The notes: a model not told the origin generated them from the sequence alone. A stretch of 64,000 bases of DNA from Rhizosaccharibacter radicis (GCA_024508355.1 JAMZEJ010000006.1:248001-312000), one strand, 5' to 3'. Positions 26,699-35,836 are shown, counted from the first letter of the stretch. A program made the numbers and translations.

Positions 26699-26983
26699 GC
26701 GCTCCAGCGTCGCTGTTAAAGCACTCCCCACGGCAAGGGCGGGAATGGCGAGACCGGACGGCGCGGGCACTCGGACACCGGGTAGGAGCGAGGAGGAAAA
26801 TCCGCCTCGGGCCAGGCGGCTGCATTCGTTCATCGCCGGGCGCGGGGGAACGGCGCTCCAACGCCCGATTTGTCCCACCCGGGCGCGAAAAGATGCCGAC
26901 GCGGCAGCCTTCTCGGTCCGGCGGGCGAGGGCGTGATCCTGTATAGGTGATCGCGGCGCGCGAGACGCGACAGGAGGCGGACG

Positions 26984-28408
26984 GTGAAACGACCTAGCGA
27001 GCCGGCAGGCGACCCGCCGGCGGCGGACCTGTTCGGGTCGCCCGCATCCCGCGGCCCCGACGAGACGATGCACGCTGGCCGGAATGGCCGCCCGGCGGCG
27101 CACTCCTCACCGCGGTCGCCGCCGCCGCCGACCCAGCCGCTCGCCGACCGTCTCAGGCCGACCCGCCTGGAAGAGGTGGTGGGCCAGCCGCACCTGCTGG
27201 GCCCCGAGGGCGCGCTGCGGCGGATGCTGGAACGGGGCGCGCTGCCAAGCCTGATCCTGTGGGGCGGCCCCGGCGTGGGCAAGACCACCATCGCCCGGCT
27301 GCTGGCCGAGGCGGCGGGGCTGCACTACGCCCAGCTGTCGGCGGTGTTCTCCGGCGTCGCCGATCTGAAGCGGGCGTTCGAGGAGGCGACCCGGCGCCTC
27401 GCAGCGGGCGGGCGCGGCACGCTGTTGTTCGTGGACGAGATCCATCGCTTCAACCGGGCCCAGCAGGACGGTTTCCTGCCGGTGGTGGAGAACGGCACGG
27501 TGGTGCTGGTGGGCGCCACCACCGAGAATCCCAGCTTCGCGCTCAACGGCGCGTTGCTGTCGCGGTGCCAGGTGCTGGTGCTGCGGCGGCTGGACGACGC
27601 TGCGATGGAGGCGCTTCTGCGGCGCGCCGAGGCGCTGGCGAGGCGGCCGGAAGGCGAAGGTCTGCCGCTCACGCCGGAAGCGCGCGCGTCGCTGCGCGCC
27701 ATGGCCGACGGCGATGGGCGCTACCTGCTGAACATGGCCGAGCAGCTGCTGGCGCTGCGTGATCCCGCGCCACTCGACGTGACGGCGTTGTCGGCGCTGC
27801 TCGCCCGGCGCGCGGCGCTCTACGACAAGGACCGCGAGGAACACTACAACCTCATCTCGGCGCTCCATAAATCGATGCGCGGATCGGACCCGGACGCAGC
27901 CCTCTACTGGCTGGCGCGCATGCTGGCGGGTGGCGAGGATCCGCGCTTCCTGGCCCGCCGCCTGACGCGCTTCGCCGCCGAGGACGTGGGCATGGCCGAT
28001 CCCCGGGCGCTGCCGCTCGCGGTGGCGGCCTGGGAAACGTTCGAGCGGCTGGGCTCTCCCGAAGGCGAGCTGGCGCTGGCGCAGCTGGTGGTGCATCTGG
28101 CGACGGCGCCCAAATCCAACGCGGTGTATGCCGCCTTCGGCGCCGCGATGCGGGCGGCGAAGGAGACCGGCAGCCTGCCGCCGCCCGCCCATATCCTGAA
28201 CGCGCCCACGAAGCTCATGAAGGACATCGGCTACGGGCGGGATTACCGCTACGACCACGACCAGGCCGACGGTTTCTCCGGCCAGAACTACTTCCCCGAC
28301 GGCATGGCGCGCCGGCAATTCTATCGTCCCACCGACCGTGGCGAGGAGCGCGAGATCGGGCGCAGGCTGGACAGCTGGGCGCGAAAGCGGGAGAGCCCTC
28401 CCGCATGA
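26984..28408 (+). CDS. rarA: Replication-associated recombination protein A (MgsA/WRNIP1 family AAA ATPase)
   Basis: The 474-aa AAA+ protein works at stalled replication forks. A Pro-rich N-terminal extension of ~50 residues precedes PLADRLRPTRLEEVVGQPHLLG. Walker A is GGPGVGKT (94-101), Walker B is LLFVDEIHRFN (Asp151), and sensor 1 lies in VLVGATTENPSFALNGALLSR, the RarA hallmark. The C-terminal tetramerisation domain includes HKSMRGSDPDAALYWLARML and IGYGRDYRYDHDQ. The start is a GTG with AGGAGG five bases upstream. It leads a five-gene operon in which every junction overlaps. Confidence 0.95.
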   Translation: MKRPSEPAGDPPAADLFGSPASRGPDETMHAGRNGRPAAHSSPRSPPPPTQPLADRLRPTRLEEVVGQPHLLGPEGALRRMLERGALPSLILWGGPGVGKTTIARLLAEAAGLHYAQLSAVFSGVADLKRAFEEATRRLAAGGRGTLLFVDEIHRFNRAQQDGFLPVVENGTVVLVGATTENPSFALNGALLSRCQVLVLRRLDDAAMEALLRRAEALARRPEGEGLPLTPEARASLRAMADGDGRYLLNMAEQLLALRDPAPLDVTALSALLARRAALYDKDREEHYNLISALHKSMRGSDPDAALYWLARMLAGGEDPRFLARRLTRFAAEDVGMADPRALPLAVAAWETFERLGSPEGELALAQLVVHLATAPKSNAVYAAFGAAMRAAKETGSLPPPAHILNAPTKLMKDIGYGRDYRYDHDQADGFSGQNYFPDGMARRQFYRPTDRGEEREIGRRLDSWARKRESPPA

Positions 28409-29379
28409 GCGTCGTGCAGATCACCGTCACCGAGGACGAGAACGAGATCCGGCTGGATCGCTGGTTCCGCCGCCACTACCCGCACCTCACCCAGGGCGCG
28501 CTGCAGAAGCTGTGCCGGACAGGACAGGTGAGGGTGGACGGCAAGCGGGCCGACACCTCCACCCGCCTGCTGCCGGGCCAGGCGGTGCGCGTGCCCCCGA
28601 TCCCGCAGGCGGCCAAGCCAGCGCCGGCGCCGGTTCCGGTGGTGGACGAACGCGACGTCAAGGAGATGACCCGGATGGTCGTCTATCGCGACGACCACGT
28701 GATCGTGCTGAACAAGCCGTCCGGATTGCCCGTGCAGGGCGGTCCCGGCATCACCCGGCACGTGGACGGGCTGCTCGACGCGCTGCGGTTCGGCTCCGAG
28801 CACCGGCCCCGCCTCGTGCACCGCATCGACCGCGACACCTCGGGGCTGCTGCTGCTGGCGAGGACGCCCGGCGTCGCCGCCAAGCTCGCGGCCGCGTTCC
28901 GCACGCGCGACGTGCGCAAGCTGTACTGGGCGGTGGTGATCGGTCGCCCCACGCCGCCGGACGGGGTGATCGACCTGCCGCTGGCCAGGCTGGGCGCCGG
29001 CCCGGGCTCGCTCACCATCGCCGCGCAGCGGGACGAGGACGACGCGGCCCATGCCCTCACCGAATATGCCACCCGCGATTCCGCCGGCCGCAAGATGAGC
29101 TGGCTCGAGCTGTCGCCGATGACGGGCCGCATGCACCAGCTGCGGGTGCATTGCGAGGCGCTCGGCACGCCGATCCTGGGCGACCCGAAATACGGGGTCG
29201 AGGTGCCGCACCCCGACGGCTTCGCCGAGCGGCTGCATCTGCATGCGCGCGCGCTCGAGCTGCCCCATCCCGCCGGCGGCCGCCTCGTGGTCGCCGCCGA
29301 GCTGCCGCCGCACATGCGCGAAACCTTCAAGGCGCTCGGCTTCACGGCCGGGGCCACCCCGGCCGCGGTGCGACGCTGA
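28405..29379 (+). CDS. rluC: RluA-family 23S rRNA pseudouridine synthase (RluC-like)
   Basis: The 324-aa protein has an N-terminal S4 RNA-binding domain (IRLDRWFRRHYPHLTQGALQKLCRTGQVRVDGKR) and a catalytic domain with Asp142 in LVHRIDRDTSGLLLLAR. The closing motif MTGRMHQLRVHCEALGTPILGDPKYG is that of the RluA family. In alphaproteobacteria the S4-containing member beside rarA is normally RluC (positions 955, 2504 and 2580 in E. coli numbering). Its ATG overlaps the rarA stop in ATGA. RluD-type specificity cannot be fully excluded. Confidence 0.88.
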   Translation: MSVVQITVTEDENEIRLDRWFRRHYPHLTQGALQKLCRTGQVRVDGKRADTSTRLLPGQAVRVPPIPQAAKPAPAPVPVVDERDVKEMTRMVVYRDDHVIVLNKPSGLPVQGGPGITRHVDGLLDALRFGSEHRPRLVHRIDRDTSGLLLLARTPGVAAKLAAAFRTRDVRKLYWAVVIGRPTPPDGVIDLPLARLGAGPGSLTIAAQRDEDDAAHALTEYATRDSAGRKMSWLELSPMTGRMHQLRVHCEALGTPILGDPKYGVEVPHPDGFAERLHLHARALELPHPAGGRLVVAAELPPHMRETFKALGFTAGATPAAVRR

Positions 29380-31940
29380 TGAAGCGCGACGCCGCCACCG
29401 GCCGGCGCGGGGGCGGGCTCGTCCGGCTGGTCCGCCTGCTGGCCGTGCTGCTGGGCATCCTGGTGCTGGCCGGGGCGGGGATCCAGTCGCAACTGAACCA
29501 GGATGCGATCCGGCGCCGCATCGAGATGGCGGCAGCGCGGCAGACTGGGCGCGCGCTGGCGATCGACGGCTTCGCGCTGAGGCTGTTGCCCACGCCGCAG
29601 ATCTCGGCGCGCGCCGTCCGCTTCGCCGACATGCCGGCCGGGGCGCGGCCCGACATGCTGACGACGGGGCCGGTGACCCTGCACCTGTCGCTGCTGCCCC
29701 TGCTGCGGCACGTGGTGCGCTTCGACGTGGTCCGGGCTTCCGATGCCGCGCTGCTTCTGGAGCGCGTGGCCGACGGCCGTGCGAACTGGCGGATGCAGCC
29801 GCCGTCTCCGCCGCCGGGAAACGGTTCCGCCGTCACCCACCCCCACGAACGCTGGAAGATCGAGCTCGGCAGCCTCCACCTGGAAGACGCCCGGGTGGAA
29901 TGGCATGACCGCCACCCCGGGATCGGGGTGCGCCCGCTCGATGGCGCCGTGTCCGGCTTGTCGGTCGACGCGGACGGCCTCGATGGAAACCATCCCCGGG
30001 CGACCGGCGCCGGGCGTCATGACACGGCCGGCTTCGCCTTCACGGCGAGCTCGGGCGATATCGGCTTCCTGTTCGCGCCCGACACGCGGGACCGGCAGCC
30101 CTGGCCGCTGCGCGTCGCCGTGACCGAACGGCTGGGCGGCCGTGTGGCGGCACAGGCGACGGCCGACGCCACCCTCCAGCGCATCGGGGCGGGGATCGCC
30201 GCCACGGGCCGGATCGATCTACGGGCGGCCGATATCCGGGACCTGTCGGCGCTGTTTCCCCATGCGGTTCTTCCCGAGGCCCACGACGCGACGCTGGCGG
30301 CGTCCGGCAGCCTGGACGCCGCTGGGCGCTGGGCGCTGACCTCACTGGCGGCCTCGGCCAGAACGGTGCGCGCTCCAGCCGGGGAGGCTGGATGGCCACG
30401 AGCCCTGGTGCTGGACGCGATCGACATCCGGGCGCCCCGGCCCGACGCGCCGCTGGCCGTGGCCGCCACCGGGCGGTGGCGGACGGCGGGGGAGCACGGC
30501 CGAACGCCGGTCGAACGTCCGGTGCATCTGTCCGGCCGTGCCGGCACCCTGGCCGCGTTGCCGGGATGGCTGTCGCCCCCGGGCGGCCCCCGAGGCGATC
30601 ATGGGGGCGACGACCTGCCGGACGTTCCGGTGGCGCTGGACGGCGGCTACGGGGACGCGAGCATGTATGCCGGCGGCCGGGTCGGACACCGCCGGCTGAG
30701 CCTCGACATCGACGCGACGGTGCCGTCCCTGGCCACGCTGGTGCCCCACGCGCCGTCGCTGCACCGGGCGCATCTGGTGGCCCGGCTGGACGCGGAGAAT
30801 GGAGAGCTCTTCCGCGTATCCGCGATGAAGCTGACGTCGCGGGAAGCCACGCTGGCCGGAGAGGTCTCCTTCCAACGCGGTGCCCGGCCCTCCTTCACGG
30901 TTGCGCTAGCCGGCGAGCGGATCGACCTCGACGGGCTGCTGGCGGGGGTTCCCTCGGCGTCCGGCCAGGCGAAGCCGGACGAGGTGCCGGGGCCGGCCTC
31001 GCGCCCATCGCCGTCCCCCACCCCTGCGGCGAACGGGTCGGGAACGGCGGCGGAAGCATCGGACGGGGGGAAACTGCCTTTCGCGGCGCTCGATCTGGCG
31101 GATCTGGACGTCACGCTCCGCTCGGCCCTGCTGCGGCTGGGTGGCGCCGATTATCACGATCTCGACGCCAGGCTGCTCCTGAAGAAGGGCGTTCTGCGGA
31201 TCGCGCCCCTGCGGGCGGTGGGCCCTTACGGCGCGCTGGATGCCAGCCTCGATGCCGATGCCGGGCGGACCAGCCTCGGCATCGCCATGCACCCGCTGAT
31301 GCTCCCGACGGACACCGTCGCGCATCTGCTGGGCATGACGCCGTCGCTGCACGGCGTGGTGGAGCTGGTAGGCGCCCTCGCCGGCCAGGGCGCAACCCGC
31401 GACGCGCTGCTGCGCGCGCTGCAGGGCGATCTCGGCCTGTCCATGGTCGACGGCACGATCGACGACTCGTTGCTGCGGCAGTTCGCGGGCCGGTCGTTCG
31501 GTGGCGATGGCGGAGGACAGACCGCGCTGCGATGCCTAGCCCTGGTGACCGGCACGGCGGACGGGCGCATCCATCTCCGGCAGGGGCTGCTGCAATCGAG
31601 GCGGGTGACGCTGTCCGGCCATGGGACGATCGAGCTGCCGGACGGGGCGCTGGACCTGCATCTGCTGCCCACGGTGGCGATCGGCAGTGCCGGCGCGGCG
31701 ATGCCGGTGCGGGTCGGCGGCACGCTGGAAGCGCCGACGGCGTCGCTCGACCCGGCGGCGCCCGGCGGACGCTTCGCGCTGACCATCGGCCCCAGGGCGC
31801 CGTTGGCCGATCCCTGCGGCCCGGCCCTGGCGGCGGCGAGAAGCAACCTGCCGGGACCGGGGCCGGGGGCGGACATGCCCGCGCCCAAGGCCAGGCAGCG
31901 GCCGCTCGACATCCTGCGCAACCTCGGGATCCTGCGATGA
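29379..31940 (+). CDS. AsmA-family protein (first of two in window)
   Basis: The 853-aa protein has one N-terminal membrane anchor (VRLLAVLLGILVLAGAGI, residues ~19-36) and a long, beta-rich periplasmic part. It starts with an AsmA/chorein-like N domain (ALAIDGFALRLLPTPQISARAVRFADMP) and ends with the conserved AsmA C-terminal region (ALQGDLGLSMVDGTIDDSLL then LALVTGTADGRIHLRQGLLQSRRVTLSGHGTIELPDGALDLHLLP). AsmA-like proteins bridge the periplasm and are implicated in phospholipid transport and outer-membrane homeostasis. A low-complexity Pro/Ser/Ala stretch lies around residues 535-560. Its ATG overlaps the rluC stop by one base (TGATG) and the next gene overlaps its own stop (ATGA). Confidence 0.87.
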   Translation: MKRDAATGRRGGGLVRLVRLLAVLLGILVLAGAGIQSQLNQDAIRRRIEMAAARQTGRALAIDGFALRLLPTPQISARAVRFADMPAGARPDMLTTGPVTLHLSLLPLLRHVVRFDVVRASDAALLLERVADGRANWRMQPPSPPPGNGSAVTHPHERWKIELGSLHLEDARVEWHDRHPGIGVRPLDGAVSGLSVDADGLDGNHPRATGAGRHDTAGFAFTASSGDIGFLFAPDTRDRQPWPLRVAVTERLGGRVAAQATADATLQRIGAGIAATGRIDLRAADIRDLSALFPHAVLPEAHDATLAASGSLDAAGRWALTSLAASARTVRAPAGEAGWPRALVLDAIDIRAPRPDAPLAVAATGRWRTAGEHGRTPVERPVHLSGRAGTLAALPGWLSPPGGPRGDHGGDDLPDVPVALDGGYGDASMYAGGRVGHRRLSLDIDATVPSLATLVPHAPSLHRAHLVARLDAENGELFRVSAMKLTSREATLAGEVSFQRGARPSFTVALAGERIDLDGLLAGVPSASGQAKPDEVPGPASRPSPSPTPAANGSGTAAEASDGGKLPFAALDLADLDVTLRSALLRLGGADYHDLDARLLLKKGVLRIAPLRAVGPYGALDASLDADAGRTSLGIAMHPLMLPTDTVAHLLGMTPSLHGVVELVGALAGQGATRDALLRALQGDLGLSMVDGTIDDSLLRQFAGRSFGGDGGGQTALRCLALVTGTADGRIHLRQGLLQSRRVTLSGHGTIELPDGALDLHLLPTVAIGSAGAAMPVRVGGTLEAPTASLDPAAPGGRFALTIGPRAPLADPCGPALAAARSNLPGPGPGADMPAPKARQRPLDILRNLGILR

Positions 31941-32668
31941 GCGGCAACGCGAACCGCCGCCTCTGGAGCGAGGCGAGCGTGTCGGGGGACGCGGGCCACT
32001 GGCAGGTGATGCTGGATGGGCGCCCGCTGCGGGTGCCGGGTGGCGGGGTGATCGACCTTCCGACGACGGCGCTGGCGGAAGCCGTGGCGGCGGAATGGCG
32101 GGCGGCGGGTGACGGACGGATCGGCGGCTCCTTCGCCCCGAACGCCGTGCCCCTGACCCAGCTGTGCAACACCATGCTCGCGCGGGTGCGCCCGCACCGG
32201 GACCGCGCCGTGGCGATGCTGCTGAAGCACGGCGAAAGCGACCTGCTCTGCTATCCCGCCGATCACCCCGCCTCGCTGGTGTCGCGCCAGCGGGCCGAAT
32301 GGCTGCCCTGGCTCGACTGGTGCCGGGAACGTTTCGGGGCGTCGTTGCTGGTCGGGCCGGGGGTGATGCCGGTGCAACAGCCGCCCGACGCGATCGATGC
32401 CCTGCGCGAGGCGCTGACGCGCAGGACGGATGCGGAGCTGACGGGCCTCGGTCTCGCGGTGCCGGTGCTGGGAAGTCTGGCGCTCGGTCTGGCGCTGGCG
32501 GAAGGGGCACTGGATGCCGCGGAAGCGGCGCGGATCGCCACGCTCGACGAGCAGGTGCAAGCGGAGGAGTGGGGCGAGGACGCTGAGGCCGCCGCCCGCC
32601 TCCGGGCCCTGGGGGCCGAGATCGCGCTCGCCGAGCGGTTCATCCGTCTCGCGGGAGCGAGGACATGA
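31937..32668 (+). CDS. ATP12-family F1-ATPase assembly chaperone
   Basis: The 243-aa protein matches the ATP12 family, which in mitochondria chaperones the F1 alpha subunit and in alphaproteobacteria is a conserved homologue. Blocks seen are VMLDGRPLRVPGGGVIDLPTTALAEAVAAEW near the N-terminus, PLTQLCNTMLARV, HGESDLLCYPADHPASLVSRQ and VPVLGSLALGLALAEG, plus the acidic LDEQVQAEEWGEDAEA segment. Cytoplasmic, no signal. It is overlapped at both ends by its neighbours (ATGA). Why it sits between AsmA and acylphosphatase is not clear from sequence. Confidence 0.9.
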   Translation: MSGNANRRLWSEASVSGDAGHWQVMLDGRPLRVPGGGVIDLPTTALAEAVAAEWRAAGDGRIGGSFAPNAVPLTQLCNTMLARVRPHRDRAVAMLLKHGESDLLCYPADHPASLVSRQRAEWLPWLDWCRERFGASLLVGPGVMPVQQPPDAIDALREALTRRTDAELTGLGLAVPVLGSLALGLALAEGALDAAEAARIATLDEQVQAEEWGEDAEAAARLRALGAEIALAERFIRLAGART

Positions 32669-32964
32669 CGGAACACCACCGGACGCAGAGGTGGCTGATC
32701 GTCGGACGGGTGCAGGGCGTGGGGTACCGCGACTGGATGTGCCGGGCCGCGGGCGCGCTGGGCGTCGCGGGCTGGGTTCGCAACCTCGGCACGGGGGAGG
32801 TCGAGGCGCTGGTGCGGGCGCCGGGAGACGTGCTGGACCGGCTGCGCGAGGCATGCCGAAGCGGGCCATCCGCCGCCATCGTCGCGGAGATCCGGGAACG
32901 GGACGTCGCGGAGGGAACCGATTCGGTCGGGTTCGAGCGGCGGCCGGACGCGACCGGGCGTTGA
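32665..32964 (+). CDS. acyP: Acylphosphatase
   Basis: This 99-aa protein has the complete acylphosphatase signature: GRVQGVGYRDWMCRAAGALG with catalytic Arg22, and WVRNLGTGEVEAL with catalytic Asn40. It hydrolyses acyl phosphates such as carbamoyl or acetyl phosphate. It is the last gene of the rarA operon, joined by an ATGA overlap to the ATP12 gene. Confidence 0.93.
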   Translation: MTEHHRTQRWLIVGRVQGVGYRDWMCRAAGALGVAGWVRNLGTGEVEALVRAPGDVLDRLREACRSGPSAAIVAEIRERDVAEGTDSVGFERRPDATGR

Positions 32965-33292
32965 TCGCACGGCATCGGGCGGAATGACGCGTGCGGGCGC
33001 GGACGGGCCGCGTCCGCCGCACCCTGGGGCAGAGGGCGGTCGGCTCGGGCGCGCAGCCAGTCAAAGGGCGTCGGGTTGGGCCGGTGTAGCGGCCGACCGG
33101 TGCCGACCGTGGCGGGACGTTTCCGGACCTGAGCGGGTCCCGCTTTCCCGCCCGGATGGCGGGGCATGCCGTATTTTCGCCTCCGTGGCCGGTAGGGTGC
33201 GCCGTTGTAACACTCGAAGCGTGATGATCGGTTACACGCCGGAACATGTTTCGGGACTACCACCGCCAGGTGATCGACGGGGGACGCGAGAC
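32965..33292. other. 328-bp intergenic region with no recognised gene
   Basis: No codon-biased frame fills this stretch. It holds an exact inverted repeat TGTAAC (33206-33211) and GTTACA (33231-33236) separated by 19 bases. This is AT-richer than the surroundings and sits 57 bases before the small membrane ORF. It could be an operator or a promoter region for that ORF. I see no RNA gene. Confidence 0.4.
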
Positions 33293-33442
33293 ATGGATCC
33301 AACGGACACGAAGATGAAGGTTGCTCCGGGCGGACGCAGGTTGAGGCGCTCGCTCGCGATCGTCGCGGCCCGGTGCGCGATGGCTTCCTGGGCGGTGGTG
33401 GCGCTCACTCCCGTGGTCGTCGTGATCCTCGCCCTGAGCTGA
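33293..33442 (+). CDS. Possible 49-aa single-pass membrane protein
   Basis: The ORF reads MDPTDTKMKVAPGGRRLRRS and then one hydrophobic helix of about 20 residues (MASWAVVALTPVVVVILALS), ending at the helix. The positive-inside charge pattern (RRLRRS before the helix) suits an inner-membrane miniprotein with its N-terminus in the cytoplasm. GGGGGAC lies about ten bases upstream of the ATG. No family recognised. Confidence 0.5.
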   Translation: MDPTDTKMKVAPGGRRLRRSLAIVAARCAMASWAVVALTPVVVVILALS

Positions 33443-33522
33443 CGCGCGGGCCCGGCGCTTGAAGGGGCCGCCGGTCGCGGCCACAGTTCCGGCATGTCTT
33501 GCACAACGCCTGGAGCTTCCTC

Positions 33523-34125
33523 ATGACCACCAGCACCGCGGAGCGGGTCGCCGATCATCCGATCGAGCCGTTCTTCCTGGAGCGCTGGTCGCCGCGCGCC
33601 TTCACCGGCGAGGCGATCCCGGAGAACGAGTTGTTCACCCTGTTCGAGGCGGCGCGGTGGGCGCCCTCGTCCTACAATTCCCAGCCCTGGCGCTTCGTGT
33701 ACGCGCGCCGGGACACGCCGCACTGGGAGCCGATGCTGGCCCTGCTGAACGAGTTCAACCAGTCCTGGGCCGCGCAGGCCGGGGCTCTGGTGATCGTGTT
33801 GAGCAACTCGGTGATGTTGCCGCCGGGCAAGGACCGGCCGGTGCCGTCGCACAGCCACTCCTTCGACGCCGGCGCCGCCAGCATGGCCCTGGCGCTCCAG
33901 GCCGCGCGGTCGGGCTGGGCGGCACACGCGATGGTGGGTTTCGACATCGACCGGGCCTTCGCGCAGCTCAATGTGCCGCAGGGCTACCGGGTGGAAGCGG
34001 CGATCGCGATCGGGCGGCGCGGCGACAAGTCGACCCTTTCCGAGGCGCTGCAGGAGCGGGAAGCCCCGAACGGCCGGAACCCGATCGGCCAGTTCGTCAG
34101 CGAGGGTCGTTTCAAGCCGGAGTGA
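33523..34125 (+). CDS. Nitroreductase family protein
   Basis: The 200-aa flavoprotein has the FMN-binding start FFLERWSPRAFTGEAIPENELFTLFEAARWAPSSYNSQPWRFVYA, with RWSPRAF and APSSYNSQPWR as the family marks, and the later AASMALALQAARSGWAAHAMVGF. It is an NAD(P)H-dependent reductase of quinones, nitro compounds or similar electrophiles. The ATG at 33523 is preceded by TGGAG; a TTG 24 bases upstream is less likely. It is monocistronic, followed by a perfect nine-base-pair hairpin. Confidence 0.9.
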   Translation: MTTSTAERVADHPIEPFFLERWSPRAFTGEAIPENELFTLFEAARWAPSSYNSQPWRFVYARRDTPHWEPMLALLNEFNQSWAAQAGALVIVLSNSVMLPPGKDRPVPSHSHSFDAGAASMALALQAARSGWAAHAMVGFDIDRAFAQLNVPQGYRVEAAIAIGRRGDKSTLSEALQEREAPNGRNPIGQFVSEGRFKPE

Positions 34126-34131
34126 CATCCA

Positions 34132-34154
34132 CCGCCCGGCCTCCCGCCGGGCGG
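34132..34154 (+). terminator. Perfect hairpin after the nitroreductase gene
   Basis: CCGCCCGGC (34132-34140) pairs base for base with GCCGGGCGG (34146-34154) around a CTCCC loop, six bases after the stop codon. No T-run follows (CTTCGC). A stem-based terminator is likely given the position. Confidence 0.6.
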
Positions 34155-34558
34155 CTTCGCACACCCGTCGAGGCCCCGGATAGCGGGCTGCGGGGGCGCC
34201 CAACCCAAGATCAGGGATGCGTTGCAGAAGCCGCGACATCCGGCGTGCGCGATGGGCGCCCGATACCTTGAGGCGACTGCAGGCGCATATCGCGCCTCGG
34301 GCGTCCGGCAGCGGCCTCGTGAAGAAGTGCGATAGGCTCGCCGACACACCAGGCCGCGGCTGATGCGCCGGGAGGCGCGGGCCAGCTCGTCGACGATGAT
34401 CGTTAGCGTCTCGCGGGCCGGTTCCCGCGCCGACACGGGACAGACATTGCGACGACCGGGTGCCTGCCCACCACCGGCTGCGGGTGAATGGCCGCCGCCA
34501 GCATCCATCGGGCATCCGTCGCCACGCCCCGGGGACGGATCGCTCCCGGGCCGGAGCG
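34155..34558. other. 404-bp gene-poor region between nitroreductase and ispDF
   Basis: Frames are open on both strands only because of high GC. None has a ribosome site, biased codons or a recognisable motif. The stretch lies between two convergent genes. I see no RNA gene or repeat in it. It may be decayed sequence. Confidence 0.4.
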
Positions 34559-35713
34559 TCAGGGCAACAGGACGGTCGCGGACGCCTGGGCGGCGATTCC
34601 CTCGCCACGGCCGCAGAAGCCGAGGCGCTCGGTGGTGGTGGCCTTGACGGAGATGCGCTCCACGTCGACCCGCAGCAGCTCGGCCAGCCGGTGCCGCATG
34701 GCGGTGGAGACCGGTCCGATCTTCGGACGTTCGCAGATCAGGGTGACGTCGGCGTTCACCAGCACGCCGCCGCGCGCCAGGATGCGCTCTCCCGCATGCA
34801 CCAGGAACCGGGCGCTGTCCGCGTCCTTCCAGGTGTCCTCGCTCGGAGGGAAGTGGCGGCCGATATCGCCCTCGGCGAGCGCGCCGTAGATCGCGTCGCA
34901 CAGAGCATGGATGCCGACATCGGCGTCGGAATGCCCGGCGAGCCCCCGGTCGTGCGGCACCACGAGACCGCACAGCACCAGCGGCCGGGGCGGCGCATCG
35001 GTTTCGGTGAAGGCATGCACATCGAAGCCGGTGCCGGTGCGCGGCAGCAGCGCCGGGCCGATCAGGCGCTCCAGTCGCACGAGATCCTCCTCGAAGGTGA
35101 GCTTGATGTTGTCGTCGCTGCCGGGCACCAGGGCCACGGCGTGGCCGGCGCGCTCCAGCAGCAGCGCGTCGTCGGTGAGATCGGTGCCGGCCGCCTTGCG
35201 GTGCAGGTCGCGAAGCAGCGCGAAATGGAAACCCTGCGGCGTCTGCGCGCGATACAGATCGGCGCGGGGCACGGTTTCGGCGATCACGCCGTTCTGCCCC
35301 CGCTTGAGCGTGTCGGCCACCCGGACGGCGGGAATGGCGCCCGGGTGCGAGGCGAGCGCTTCCAGCACCGCGCGGATCACCGCCTCGGGCAGGTAGGGCC
35401 GGGCGCCGTCATGCACCAGCACGAGGTCGGGCTTGCGGTCCTCCGGCAGGGCGTCCAGGGCGTCCAGCCCGGCGCGGACGCTGTCCTGCCGGGTGTCGCC
35501 GCCGGGCACCACGGGCAGATGTTCCAGGCCGGTGAGGGCGTCGGCCAGCATGGCCGCATCCCCCACGGGCTGGAGCAGCCCGACATGGGGGATCAGCGCC
35601 TCGGCGGCGTGCCGGATCACCGGGCGGGCGCCCAGGGAGATGAACTGCTTCGGTTGGGCGCCGCCGAAGCGTCGTCCGACGCCGGCCGCGAGGAGGATGG
35701 CTGCGACACGCAT
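34559..35713 (-). CDS. ispDF: Bifunctional IspD/IspF (MEP-cytidylyltransferase / MECDP synthase)
   Basis: The 384-aa fusion carries two steps of the MEP isoprenoid pathway. Residues ~1-225 are IspD: AAILLAAGVGRRFGGAQPKQF is the CTP-binding loop, and LVHDGARPYL is the family block. Residues ~228-384 are IspF: GTGFDVHAFTE, GLVVPHDRGLAGHSDADVGIHALCDAIYGAL with the zinc-binding Asp-x-His and His, and ADVTLICERPKIGP. The fused form is common in alphaproteobacteria. A shorter GARPVIRHAAEALIPH region follows the loop. The ATG at 35713 is preferred over a TTG 12 bases upstream. Confidence 0.96.
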   Translation of the reverse strand: MRVAAILLAAGVGRRFGGAQPKQFISLGARPVIRHAAEALIPHVGLLQPVGDAAMLADALTGLEHLPVVPGGDTRQDSVRAGLDALDALPEDRKPDLVLVHDGARPYLPEAVIRAVLEALASHPGAIPAVRVADTLKRGQNGVIAETVPRADLYRAQTPQGFHFALLRDLHRKAAGTDLTDDALLLERAGHAVALVPGSDDNIKLTFEEDLVRLERLIGPALLPRTGTGFDVHAFTETDAPPRPLVLCGLVVPHDRGLAGHSDADVGIHALCDAIYGALAEGDIGRHFPPSEDTWKDADSARFLVHAGERILARGGVLVNADVTLICERPKIGPVSTAMRHRLAELLRVDVERISVKATTTERLGFCGRGEGIAAQASATVLLP

Positions 35714-35836
35714 GGGGCGGAGCAATGGGGCGGCGTCTTTCCGGGGTCAATACGTCTCGGCGGTTCGTTTCGTCCGGAGCGGCCTGCCGGGACCGGACGT
35801 GCCCGGCGGGACGACGCCCGAAATCTTCTCCGTCGA

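Noticed and set aside
23211..26861. Very long minus-strand frame covering the GT39 and NCS1 genes
   Set aside because: It lies out of frame with both recognised proteins and shows no family motif.
34155..34558. Possible additional gene between nitroreductase and ispDF
   Set aside because: Open frames on both strands lack ribosome sites, codon bias and recognisable domains.
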